This document shows, one piece after another, positions 7,272 to 14,121 of a DNA stretch of 16,350 bases. Source of the DNA: Robiginitomaculum sp. GTDB taxonomy: Bacteria; Pseudomonadota; Alphaproteobacteria; Caulobacterales; Maricaulaceae. The stretch covers positions 1 through 16,350 of the forward strand of contig JAESQI010000334.1 of assembly GCA_016765255.1 (NCBI GenBank), read 5' to 3'. The notes beneath the pieces are model-generated. The model searched no databases and was not told where the DNA came from. It saw nothing but the letters and a program-made list of their open reading frames with translations. Position 1 is the first letter of the stretch. Each line of letters opens with the position of its first letter. The translations under genes and the position numbers were made by a program.

Positions 7272-10200
7272 TTACCCGTTCGTGAGTTCAATATTTAGAC
7301 CAAGCGAGCGGATCTCTTTGATCAGCACGTTAAAGCTTTCTGGAATGCCAGCTTCGAAGCCGTCGTCGCCGCGAACAATACTTTCGTATACTTTTGTACG
7401 GCCAGCAACGTCATCGGATTTAACCGTGAGCATTTCTTGCAATGTGTAAGCAGCCCCATAAGCTTCGAGCGCCCAAACTTCCATCTCACCAAATCTTTGG
7501 CCACCAAATTGCGCTTTACCGCCAAGAGGTTGCTGGGTGACGAGAGAATACGGCCCAATCGAACGAGCATGAATTTTATCGTCCACCAAATGGTGAAGTT
7601 TAAGCAAATATTTATAGCCAACAGTCACAGGACGGGTGAAGGTTTCTCCCGTTCGGCCATCGCGCAACATTTCTTGCCCAGAACTTGTCAAACCCGCTTT
7701 TTCAAGCATTTCAACAATATCGGCCTCATTCGCGCCATCAAAAACCGGGGTCGCAATCGGCACACCATTTGTCAAATTACCCGCCAGCTCAACCAGTTCT
7801 TCGTTTTTACGCGGTAGAGTAATGTCTCCATATGCATTTTCCAAAGACAGCTTAAGTGGTGCCATATCCCCGTTTTCACGGTAGGTTTTAAGCGCGTCAT
7901 CAATGAGTTTTCCCATACCAGCGCAAGCCCAACCCAAATGAGTTTCAAGGATTTGCCCAATATTCATTCGAGACGGAACCCCGAGTGGATTGAGAACAAT
8001 ATCAACGGCTTGACCATTTTCTAGGTACGGCATGTCTTCAACAGGGTTGATTTTGGAAATCACCCCTTTATTGCCGTGACGCCCCGCCATTTTATCACCA
8101 GGTTGGAGTTTACGTTTTACAGCAACAAAAACTTTGACCATTTTCATGACGCCTGGCGCAATATCATCACCGCGTTCAATTTTATCAACCTTGTCTTCAA
8201 AACGCGCATCCAACACTGATTTTGAAGTATCATATTGAATTTTCAATGCTTCGAGCTCGCCAATGGCTTTCTCGTCGTCGACACCAATCCGCCACCAATC
8301 GCTGCGTGGAATTTCAGATAAAGTTTCTTCGGTGACAGGGCCTTTTCTAAAGCCGCGTGGGCCAGAAACCGCCTGTTTACCGAGCAAGGTATCTTTAACA
8401 TGGTTATAAATATTACGCTCTAGGATGGAAAGTTCATCATCACGGTCTTTGCCGAGACTTTCGATTTCTTCCCGTTCAATTTGCAAAGCCCGTTCGTCTT
8501 TTTCTACACCGTGCCGATTAAACACGCGGACTTCAACAACAGTACCTGAAGAACCTGGTGACATTTTCAATGATGTATCGCGTACATCAGATGCTTTTTC
8601 ACCGAAGATAGCTCGCAAGAGTTTTTCTTCAGGGGTCATCGGACTTTCGCCTTTTGGCGTAACTTTACCGACTAGAATATCACCGGCGTGAACTTCTGCA
8701 CCCACGGCAACGATACCTGCCTCGTCCAAATTACTAAGGGCTTCTTCGCCAACATTCGGAATATCGCGGGTAATTTCTTCTGGCCCTAATTTCGTATCGC
8801 GAGCCATTACAGAAAATTCTTCGAGATGCAGCGACGTATACACATCATCACGCACAATGCGCTCAGAGATGAGAATACTATCCTCATAATTAAACCCACT
8901 CCACGGCATAAAGGCCACAAGTACGTTTTTCCCTAGAGCCAATTCGCCAAGTTGTGTAGACGGGCCGTCCGCAATAATATCGCCAGCTTTAATAACGTCA
9001 CCAACTTTGACAAGCGGTGTCTGGTTAATACAGGTAGATTGGTTAGAGCGTTGGAATTTCAGGAGGTTATAAATATCCACGCCTGATTTCGTCAAATCGG
9101 TTTCTTTATTGGCGCGAACCACAATCCTTTTTGCGTCCACCTGCTCGACGATACCTTCGCGGCGAGCCGCAATCGTTGCGCCTGAATCCAGAGCCACAAT
9201 TGATTCCATACCTGTACCCACAAGCGGAGCTTCTGCTTTGAGCAAAGGCACAGCTTGGCGCATCATGTTCGAGCCCATCAAGGCCCGGTTGGCATCATCA
9301 TGTTCCAAAAACGGAATCAGGGACGTCGCAACGGACACAAGCTGTTTTGGCGACACGTCAATAAAGTCGATATCATTACGCTCAACCAAGGTCACATCAC
9401 CTTGCACACGACAGGTGATAAAATCACCAACCAGCATATTGTTCTCGTCTACTTCGGCGTTGGCTTGGGCGATTTTATAACGCGCTTCTTCCATAGCAGA
9501 AATATAGTGCACATCATTGGTCACTTTACCCTTGGTGATACGGCGATACGGGCTTTCGATAAAACCGTATTTATTGATCCGCGCATGGGTCGCCAGTGAG
9601 TTTATCAGACTAATATTTGGCCCCTCGGGCGTTTCAATCGGACAGATACGCCCGTAATGGGTTGGATGAACATCGCGCACTTCAAAACCAGCCCGTTCGC
9701 GGGTAAGACCACCAGGTCCAAGCGCAGACAGACGGCGCTTATGGGTAATTTCCGAAAGTGGATTGGTTTGATCCATAAATTGTGAAAGTTGTGATGAACC
9801 AAAGAACTCACGCACAACAGCAGCGGCAGGTTTGGCATTGATCAAATCGTGCGGCATAACCGTTTCAATATCAACCGACGTCATCCGTTCTTTAATCGCA
9901 CGTTCCATACGCAACAAACCAATACGATATTGGTTTTGCATCAATTCACCAACGGAGCGCACCCGGCTACTGCCAAGATTGTCAATATCATCTGTTTGGC
10001 CAATCCCGTCTTTAAGTTTCACAAGCGTGTCAATGACACCGAGCAAATCCTCTTTACGAAGCACGCGAATATGATCATCACATTCAAGGTTAAGGCGCAT
10101 ATTCATTTTAACGCGGCCTACATCTGATAAATCATACCGGTCTGATTCAAAGAAGAGACTTTGGAATAAAGCGTTCGCAGTCTCAGGGGTTGGCGGCTCA

Positions 10201-11348
10201 CCTGGACGCATGACCCGGTAAATATCAACTAGGGCTCCGTCTTGACTATCGTTTTTATCCGCAGCCAGAGTATTGCGAATAAATGGCCCGACATTGATAT
10301 GATCAATATTGAGCACATAAATTTCTGTTATGCTAGCTTCATTGATCTGCTCAATAACTTCAATGCTAAGCTCGTCACCAGCTTCAGCGTAAATTTCGCC
10401 TGTATTCACATTGACAATATCCTCAGCAGCATAGCGCTCCGCCAATTCTTCATTGGAAATCAGGAGGTTTTTCAAACCATTATCTGCCAATTTTTTGGCC
10501 CCACGTTTTGTGAGTTTACGCCCTGCTGGCGTTAAAGTTTCACCCGTTTTCGCGTCAACTAAATCTCTTAGAAGTTTCGAGCCTTTGTATTTATCAGCGT
10601 CAAACGGCAACACCCATCCGTCCTTGGATTTATTGCGGGTGTATTTAATGTTCTCGTAAAATTCGCCTAGAATTTCTTCTTTCGTCATACCCAGTGCATA
10701 CAGAACTGTTGTCGCTGGCAATTTACGCTTGCGGTCAATCCGCGCATATAAAATATCTTTGGCATCAAATTCAAAATCGAGCCAGGAACCACGGTAGGGA
10801 ATGATACGAGCAGAATGAAGGATTTTACCAGACGAATGGCTTTTGCCTTTATCATGGTCAAAAAACACACCTGGAGATCTGTGCATTTGCGAAACAATGA
10901 CACGTTCTGTACCGTTGACAATAAACGTACCTTTGCCTGTCATCAGGGGCATATCGCCCATATAAACTTCTTGTTCTTTAATATCTTTGACAGAGCGCGC
11001 CCCTGTATCATCATCAATATCAAACACCACAAGACGCATTTTGACTTTCAGAGGAGCCGCAAATGTAATATCGCGTTGCTGACACTCTTCTTCGTCAAAT
11101 TTCGGCTTATCAAATGCGAATGAGACATATTCAAGTACGGCCCGATCTGAGAAATCCCGAACAGGGAATACCGATGTAAACACACCGTTTAGTCCATTAT
11201 CCCCACGGTCTTCGTGCGGAACATCCATTTGCAAAAACTGCTTATAGGAAGATTTTTGGACTTCTATTAGGTTTGGCATGCGTATCACATCCTGAATACG
11301 ACCAAAGCTTTTACGAATACGTTTCTTGCCAGTAAATGTGAGCGACAT
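7272..11348 (-). CDS. rpoB: DNA-directed RNA polymerase subunit beta
   Basis: This encodes 1358 residues (E. coli 1342) with conserved blocks throughout. It starts MSLTFTGKKRIRKSFG as in other alphaproteobacterial RpoB. The rifampicin pocket reads SQLSQFMDQTNPLSEITHKRR followed by LSALGPGG, with Asp526, His536 and Ser541 at the places of E. coli D516, H526 and S531, so a rifampicin-sensitive form is expected. Further blocks are GFNYEDSILISERIV, KRKLQPGDKMAGRHGNKGVI near the active centre, and the C-terminal QPLGGKAQFGGQRFGEMEVW that contacts beta'. I chose the ATG at 11348; a GTG three codons earlier overlaps the AAAGG ribosome site that serves the ATG. A hairpin-bearing 145-base gap separates it from rplL, and rpoC follows after 63 bases. 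Confidence 0.98.
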   Translation of the reverse strand: MSLTFTGKKRIRKSFGRIQDVIRMPNLIEVQKSSYKQFLQMDVPHEDRGDNGLNGVFTSVFPVRDFSDRAVLEYVSFAFDKPKFDEEECQQRDITFAAPLKVKMRLVVFDIDDDTGARSVKDIKEQEVYMGDMPLMTGKGTFIVNGTERVIVSQMHRSPGVFFDHDKGKSHSSGKILHSARIIPYRGSWLDFEFDAKDILYARIDRKRKLPATTVLYALGMTKEEILGEFYENIKYTRNKSKDGWVLPFDADKYKGSKLLRDLVDAKTGETLTPAGRKLTKRGAKKLADNGLKNLLISNEELAERYAAEDIVNVNTGEIYAEAGDELSIEVIEQINEASITEIYVLNIDHINVGPFIRNTLAADKNDSQDGALVDIYRVMRPGEPPTPETANALFQSLFFESDRYDLSDVGRVKMNMRLNLECDDHIRVLRKEDLLGVIDTLVKLKDGIGQTDDIDNLGSSRVRSVGELMQNQYRIGLLRMERAIKERMTSVDIETVMPHDLINAKPAAAVVREFFGSSQLSQFMDQTNPLSEITHKRRLSALGPGGLTRERAGFEVRDVHPTHYGRICPIETPEGPNISLINSLATHARINKYGFIESPYRRITKGKVTNDVHYISAMEEARYKIAQANAEVDENNMLVGDFITCRVQGDVTLVERNDIDFIDVSPKQLVSVATSLIPFLEHDDANRALMGSNMMRQAVPLLKAEAPLVGTGMESIVALDSGATIAARREGIVEQVDAKRIVVRANKETDLTKSGVDIYNLLKFQRSNQSTCINQTPLVKVGDVIKAGDIIADGPSTQLGELALGKNVLVAFMPWSGFNYEDSILISERIVRDDVYTSLHLEEFSVMARDTKLGPEEITRDIPNVGEEALSNLDEAGIVAVGAEVHAGDILVGKVTPKGESPMTPEEKLLRAIFGEKASDVRDTSLKMSPGSSGTVVEVRVFNRHGVEKDERALQIEREEIESLGKDRDDELSILERNIYNHVKDTLLGKQAVSGPRGFRKGPVTEETLSEIPRSDWWRIGVDDEKAIGELEALKIQYDTSKSVLDARFEDKVDKIERGDDIAPGVMKMVKVFVAVKRKLQPGDKMAGRHGNKGVISKINPVEDMPYLENGQAVDIVLNPLGVPSRMNIGQILETHLGWACAGMGKLIDDALKTYRENGDMAPLKLSLENAYGDITLPRKNEELVELAGNLTNGVPIATPVFDGANEADIVEMLEKAGLTSSGQEMLRDGRTGETFTRPVTVGYKYLLKLHHLVDDKIHARSIGPYSLVTQQPLGGKAQFGGQRFGEMEVWALEAYGAAYTLQEMLTVKSDDVAGRTKVYESIVRGDDGFEAGIPESFNVLIKEIRSLGLNIELTNG

Positions 11349-11460
11349 CAAATACACCTTTACAATACGAAAGAAGGAAGCTTCAAGCCCCCGCTTTCAA
11401 AAAAAATTGTAGGATTTAACCTGTTCCTGTCAGCACGCTTTTTTGCTAGCGCAAGCGGGT

Positions 11461-11488
11461 TCTCGGTGCGCGTAAACACGCACCGAGA
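11461..11488 (-). promoter_or_regulatory. rplL-rpoB intergenic hairpin (attenuator or processing site)
   Basis: A perfect 10-bp stem (11461-11470 with 11479-11488, loop 8) lies directly after the rplL stop. On the minus strand no T tract follows, so it is unlikely to be a full terminator. In E. coli the same interval holds a partial terminator and an RNase III cleavage hairpin that lower rpoBC expression relative to the L12 gene. The same role here is inference from position and structure. Confidence 0.5.
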
Positions 11489-11493
11489 GGTAT

Positions 11494-11862
11494 CTACTTA
11501 ACTTCAGCGGTCGCGCCAGCTGCTTCCAGCTTAGCTTTGATCCCTTCAGCTTCATCCTTAGATACACCTTCCTTAACGGCTTTAGGTGCAGCTTCAACAA
11601 GGTCTTTGGCTTCTTTGAGGCCAAGACCAGTGATTGTGCGGACTTCTTTAATCACATTGATTTTCTTTTCACCATATGACGCGAGGATCACGTCAAATTC
11701 GGTTTTCTCAGCAACAGCTTCTTCGCCGCCAGCAGCAGGGCCAGCAACTGCAACTGCGGCTGCAGCTTTAATGCCATTTTCTTCAAGAATATCATTGAGT
11801 TCTTTTGCTTCCATGATGGTAAGGCCCATCAATTCTTTAGCAAGTTTAGCTATATCAGCCAT
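11494..11862 (-). CDS. rplL: 50S ribosomal protein L7/L12
   Basis: This encodes 122 residues, the usual length. The N-terminal dimerisation and L10-binding domain (about 1-32) leads into an Ala/Val/Gly-rich flexible hinge (about 33-50). The globular C-terminal domain follows, with EKTEFDVIL, INVIKEVRTITGLGLKEAKDLVEAAPK and KEGVSKDEAEGIKAKLEAAGA. L12 dimers form the mobile stalk that recruits and activates the translational GTPases. The end of the N-terminal domain reads EENGIKAAAAVAV where many relatives have EEKWGVSAA, a modest deviation. The ATG at 11862 has AAAGGA upstream. It is 55 bases downstream of the restored rplJ end. Confidence 0.97.
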   Translation of the reverse strand: MADIAKLAKELMGLTIMEAKELNDILEENGIKAAAAVAVAGPAAGGEEAVAEKTEFDVILASYGEKKINVIKEVRTITGLGLKEAKDLVEAAPKAVKEGVSKDEAEGIKAKLEAAGATAEVK

Positions 11863-11917
11863 GTTAGTTTCCTTTAGTTAGTAGTTAAGTTTCAGTTCGA
11901 ATGTTACGAGCCTGACA

Positions 11918-12432
11918 TTAAGCTGCCGCGCCTTCAGCAATAACACCAATCGCTCCCGCAAGGGCGCTCCCTGGTGCATTAAGACGAGAACCAATCTCAG
12001 AAGCTTGACCAAGTAGCCGTGCGGCCACCATGCCAATCAATTCTTCGGTGACGGTAGTTTGGACAATGCCTCAATACCGGATACGTCAAACACTTCTTCA
12101 CCCATAAATCCGCCTAGAATATTGAATAAATCACTATCCTTGGCAAATTTTACAGCCACTTTCGGCGCACTAATGACATCCTCGGCATAAGCAATTGCGA
12201 CAGGCCCTTTAAAGAGCTCAGCAACACCTTCGCCGGGTTTACCTTTGAGTGCGATTTTAGCGAGACGGTTTTTAACAATTTTAATCGTTGCGCCGTTTTC
12301 ACGTAATTGTGCGCGTAGATCTGTCAGTTCCGCAACTGTCATGCCTGAATATTCAGCCATGACAACGGACCCAGAATTATCAAAAATGCCTTCCAGCATG
12401 TTGATCATTTCCTGTTTTTGTTTTCGATCCAT
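11918..12432 (-). CDS. rplJ: 50S ribosomal protein L10, interrupted by an apparent 1-base frameshift
   Basis: L10 is the stalk base: its N-terminal domain binds 23S rRNA with L11, and its C-terminal helix carries the L12 dimers. The reading frame from the ATG at 12432 (GGGAG six bases upstream) gives a typical L10 up to GIEALSKLP, then runs into a stop at 12037 after PSPKN. In another frame, from 12052 down to a TAA at 11918-11920, the sequence continues as VTEELIGMVAARLLGQ, then an Ala/Gly-rich tail ending AEGAAA, just what an L10 C-terminus should look like. Adding one base near 12050-12055 restores a 171-residue protein. As written, the product would lose the L12-binding helix, which should be highly deleterious. 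No slippery motif is present, so a sequencing or assembly error is likelier than programmed frameshifting or real mutation. Confidence 0.9.
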
Positions 12433-12454
12433 TGCGGTCTCCCTGTTACGATAA

Positions 12455-12640
12455 CCCCCCATGGGCTACCTTCAAGTGCACCGACAGACCCCAAAGGGAA
12501 ATACCGGTGCGGTCGTTGTCCCAGGGCTTCGAACCGAACTTAGCGCAAGGCGCAAAAATCGGTTTATCGCTCTGTCTCACACTGGCATCAATTAAGCCGG
12601 TCCATTATAGTTTTGGCCAGCACCTGTGATCTCGGACAGT
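12455..12640 (-). promoter_or_regulatory. L10 leader, autoregulatory mRNA structure upstream of rplJ
   Basis: The rplA-rplJ gap is long and structured on the minus strand, with segments I recognise from alphaproteobacterial L10 leaders. These are a GTGAGACAG stretch, TTCGGTTCGAAGCCC, then a stem pairing 12505-12510 with 12478-12483 capped by a small CCC/GGG hairpin (12490-12492 with 12496-12498). In this class the L10-(L12)n complex binds the leader and represses translation of rplJ-rplL. The boundaries are approximate and no covariance search was possible. Confidence 0.65.
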
Positions 12641-12670
12641 TTAATATGTTTCACGTGAAACATATTAAAC
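12639..12670. other. parS: parS centromere site within a perfect 32-bp palindrome
   Basis: The inner 16 bases (12647-12662) read TGTTTCACGTGAAACA, an exact match to the ParB-binding parS consensus shared by chromosomes of many bacteria. The symmetry continues eight bases on each side, with GTTTAATA at the left and its complement at the right, so the whole 12639-12670 segment is a perfect 32-bp palindrome. It sits between rplA and rplJ, where it would also form a 14-16-pair hairpin in the operon mRNA just before the L10 leader. ParB loading here would mark this locus for chromosome segregation; parS sites usually cluster near the origin. The flanking symmetry is not required by ParB as far as known. 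Confidence 0.85.
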
Positions 12671-12675
12671 ATTGA

Positions 12676-12698
12676 CGGGGCATCATTGCGATCCCCCG
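12676..12698 (-). terminator. Hairpin directly after rplA, possible weak or partial terminator
   Basis: CGGGG (12676-12680) pairs with CCCCG (12694-12698), with an inner ATC/GAT helix and a small loop. It lies 12 bases past the rplA stop on the minus strand. It is not followed by a T run, so it may protect the rplKA mRNA 3' end or act as partial termination. Confidence 0.4.
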
Positions 12699-12709
12699 CC
12701 AAATTCTTT

Positions 12710-13408
12710 TTAGGACGCCATCGCTTCCGATGTGTCAATTTTTACGCTTGGCCCCATAGTCGAGCATAGGGATACGCGTTGCATAAATGTGCCTTTAGCA
12801 CCGGTTGGTTTGGCTTTCATGATCGCGCCCAAAAAGGCTCTAACATTTTCAGCCAAATCAGCTTCTGAGAAGCTGGCTTTGCCAACACCTGCGTGAATAA
12901 CGCCAGCTTTTTCAACACGAAACTCTACCGCTCCGCCTTTGGCATCTTTAACCGCTTGACCAACATTCGGCGTGACCGTACCCACTTTCGGGTTTGGCAT
13001 CATACCTTTTGGGCCCAACACTTTACCGAGACGACCCACGAGTGGCATCATATCTGGCGTTGCAATCACGCGGTCAAAATCCATTTCGCCCGCTTGTATT
13101 TTTGCAGCCAAATCTTCCGCGCCAACAATATCTGCGCCCGCCGCAAGAGCTTCTTCAGCTTTCGCGTCTTTGGCAAATACGGCAACCCGAATTGTACGCC
13201 CTGTACCATTTGGAAGATTGCACACGCCGCGAACCATTTGGTCTGCGTGGCGAGGGTCAACACCCAAATTGATAGCAATCTCAATGGTTTCATCAAATTT
13301 TGCCGTTGCATTTCCTTTTACCAAACCGACGGCGTCTTTGACATTATAAAATGCTTCGCGGTCGATTTTGCTGCGCGCCGCAGCCGTTCTTTTACCTTGC
13401 TTTGCCAT
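12710..13408 (-). CDS. rplA: 50S ribosomal protein L1
   Basis: This encodes 232 residues, a normal length for L1. Conserved blocks include the basic N-terminus MAKQGKRTAAARSKID, FDETIEIAINLGVDPRHADQMVRG, CNLPNGTGRTIRVAVFA, DRVIATPDMMPLVGRLGKVL, GPKGMMPNPKVGTVT, the VEFRVEKAGVIHAGVGK strand pair, and the C-terminal VSLCSTMGPSVKID. L1 binds helices 76-78 of 23S rRNA, forms the mobile L1 stalk at the E site, and in many bacteria represses its own operon by binding the rplK leader. I used the ATG at 13408, with GGAG seven bases upstream. A longer open frame to 13483 overlaps the end of rplK and lacks a ribosome site. Only four bases separate it from the rplK stop, indicating translational coupling. 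Confidence 0.97.
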   Translation of the reverse strand: MAKQGKRTAAARSKIDREAFYNVKDAVGLVKGNATAKFDETIEIAINLGVDPRHADQMVRGVCNLPNGTGRTIRVAVFAKDAKAEEALAAGADIVGAEDLAAKIQAGEMDFDRVIATPDMMPLVGRLGKVLGPKGMMPNPKVGTVTPNVGQAVKDAKGGAVEFRVEKAGVIHAGVGKASFSEADLAENVRAFLGAIMKAKPTGAKGTFMQRVSLCSTMGPSVKIDTSEAMAS

Positions 13409-13412
13409 AACC

Positions 13413-13841
13413 CTACTCCGTAACCTCAAAGCCCATAGAACGGGCAGACCCAGCAATAATTTTTTGTGCTTGATCAAGATCATTGGCGCTTAAATCTACA
13501 AATTTCAGTTCAGCAATTTCCCGGCACTGTTTCATGGTAACGGTAGCCGCAATAATACGCCCCGGCTCCGTAGAACCAGACTTGAGGCCAGCTGCTTTCT
13601 TAAGATAATAAGAAGCAGGTGGAGTTTTTGTCTCAAACGTAAAGGATTTATCCGCGTAAACTGTGATAATGGTTGGAATAGGAATACTCTTTTCCAAATC
13701 CGCTGTTTTTGCGTTAAATGCTTTGGTAAATTCCATAATATTCACACCACGTTGACCAAGAGCAGGCCCAAGTGGTGGGGACGGGTTGGCTGTGCCCGCC
13801 GGGACCATCAATTTGATGTATCCTTCAATCTTCTTTGCCAT
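13413..13841 (-). CDS. rplK: 50S ribosomal protein L11
   Basis: This encodes 142 residues with the standard L11 layout. An N-terminal domain (KLMVPAGTANPSPPLGPALGQRGVNIMEF, the Pro-rich segment where thiostrepton acts) is followed by a C-terminal rRNA-binding domain with PPASYYLKKAAGLKSGS, GRIIAATVTMKQCREIAE and IIAGSARSMGFEV. L11 binds the GTPase-associated centre of 23S rRNA with L10 and is needed for RelA activation. The ATG at 13841 has GGAG six bases upstream. It follows nusG after a 103-base structured gap and precedes rplA by four bases. Confidence 0.97.
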   Translation of the reverse strand: MAKKIEGYIKLMVPAGTANPSPPLGPALGQRGVNIMEFTKAFNAKTADLEKSIPIPTIITVYADKSFTFETKTPPASYYLKKAAGLKSGSTEPGRIIAATVTMKQCREIAELKFVDLSANDLDQAQKIIAGSARSMGFEVTE

Positions 13842-13859
13842 GTTTCACTCCAATTTATG

Positions 13860-13931
13860 GCTTAAACCCAATGTTTAAGCTGTTAAGTGTGTCCGTGGTC
13901 GGGTGATACTGGACTTAGCACCACCTCCCAC
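13860..13931 (-). promoter_or_regulatory. Structured rplK leader, candidate L1 operator
   Basis: The nusG-rplK gap contains two hairpins on the minus strand. The first is imperfect, with CCAC (13928-13931) pairing GTGG (13895-13898) and CACC (13922-13925) pairing GGTG (13902-13905). The second has a perfect 8-bp stem (13860-13867 with 13873-13880, loop 5) and ends about ten bases before the rplK ribosome site. In E. coli, L1 represses rplKA by binding the leader before rplK. The structure here fits that role by position, but I did not align it to a known L1 site. Confidence 0.4.
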
Positions 13932-13944
13932 AAACATTTCATAC

Positions 13945-14100
13945 TTAGGTCTGTTTTTCGACCTGCGTATACTCCAATTCGACCGGGGTGCCCCGACCGA
14001 AAATATTGATCAGCACTTTCAAGCGCTCGTGTTCTTCGTCCACATCTTCCACACTGCCTTCAAACGACTGGAAATGCCCGTCAACGACCTTGACCCCATC
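13945..14100 (-). CDS. nusG: Transcription termination/antitermination factor NusG, C-terminal fragment only
   Basis: The minus strand encodes the last 51 residues of NusG. DGVKVVDGHFQSFEGSVEDV, followed by an acidic linker and VLINIFGRGTPVELEYTQVEKQT, is the KOW domain that contacts Rho and ribosomal protein S10. Upstream of Asp (14098-14100) the frame stays open (RILRWP and beyond) but no longer resembles NusG, and the NGN domain that binds RNA polymerase is absent. A two-base slip could extend the match slightly: read in the neighbouring frame, TTCTGCGTTGGC gives FCVG, which resembles the FEVG that precedes this point in relatives. The gene stands in its normal place before rplK, so the missing part is caused by the junction with nfeD at about 14.10 kb. 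The missing 5' end, secE and the promoter region are not in the window. Confidence 0.9.
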   Translation of the reverse strand, partial: DGVKVVDGHFQSFEGSVEDVDEEHERLKVLINIFGRGTPVELEYTQVEKQT

Positions 14101-14121
14101 AGGCCAACGCAGAATTCGTTT
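14098..14121. other. Junction between truncated nusG and truncated nfeD
   Basis: To the left, NusG coding similarity on the minus strand ends around 14098. To the right, NfeD coding similarity on the plus strand begins between about 14103 and 14121. Two unrelated conserved genes are thus joined head to head, each missing its 5' part, within about 20 bases. The interval includes GAATTC (14112-14117). It may be a chimeric assembly, cloning or amplification join, or a true rearrangement breakpoint. Confidence 0.85.

Noticed and set aside
3124..11123. Many plus-strand open frames of 60-170 codons opposite rpoB and rpoC
   Set aside because: They are antisense shadows of two highly conserved genes, with no ribosome sites or recognisable domains.
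12045..12056. Programmed ribosomal frameshift in rplJ
   Set aside because: There is no slippery heptamer, internal Shine-Dalgarno sequence or downstream pseudoknot that I can draw, and L10 is not known to use recoding.
13409..13483. Extended rplA start at 13483 overlapping rplK
   Set aside because: The extra residues are an out-of-frame reading of the rplK end, and the ATG at 13408 has a good ribosome site and the conserved L1 N-terminus.
14112..14117. GAATTC (EcoRI site) lying at the nusG-nfeD junction, suggesting a cloning-ligation chimera
   Set aside because: Other GAATTC sites occur uncut in the window (for example near 673, 1484 and 6711) at about the chance rate. The site is suggestive but not evidence of cloning.
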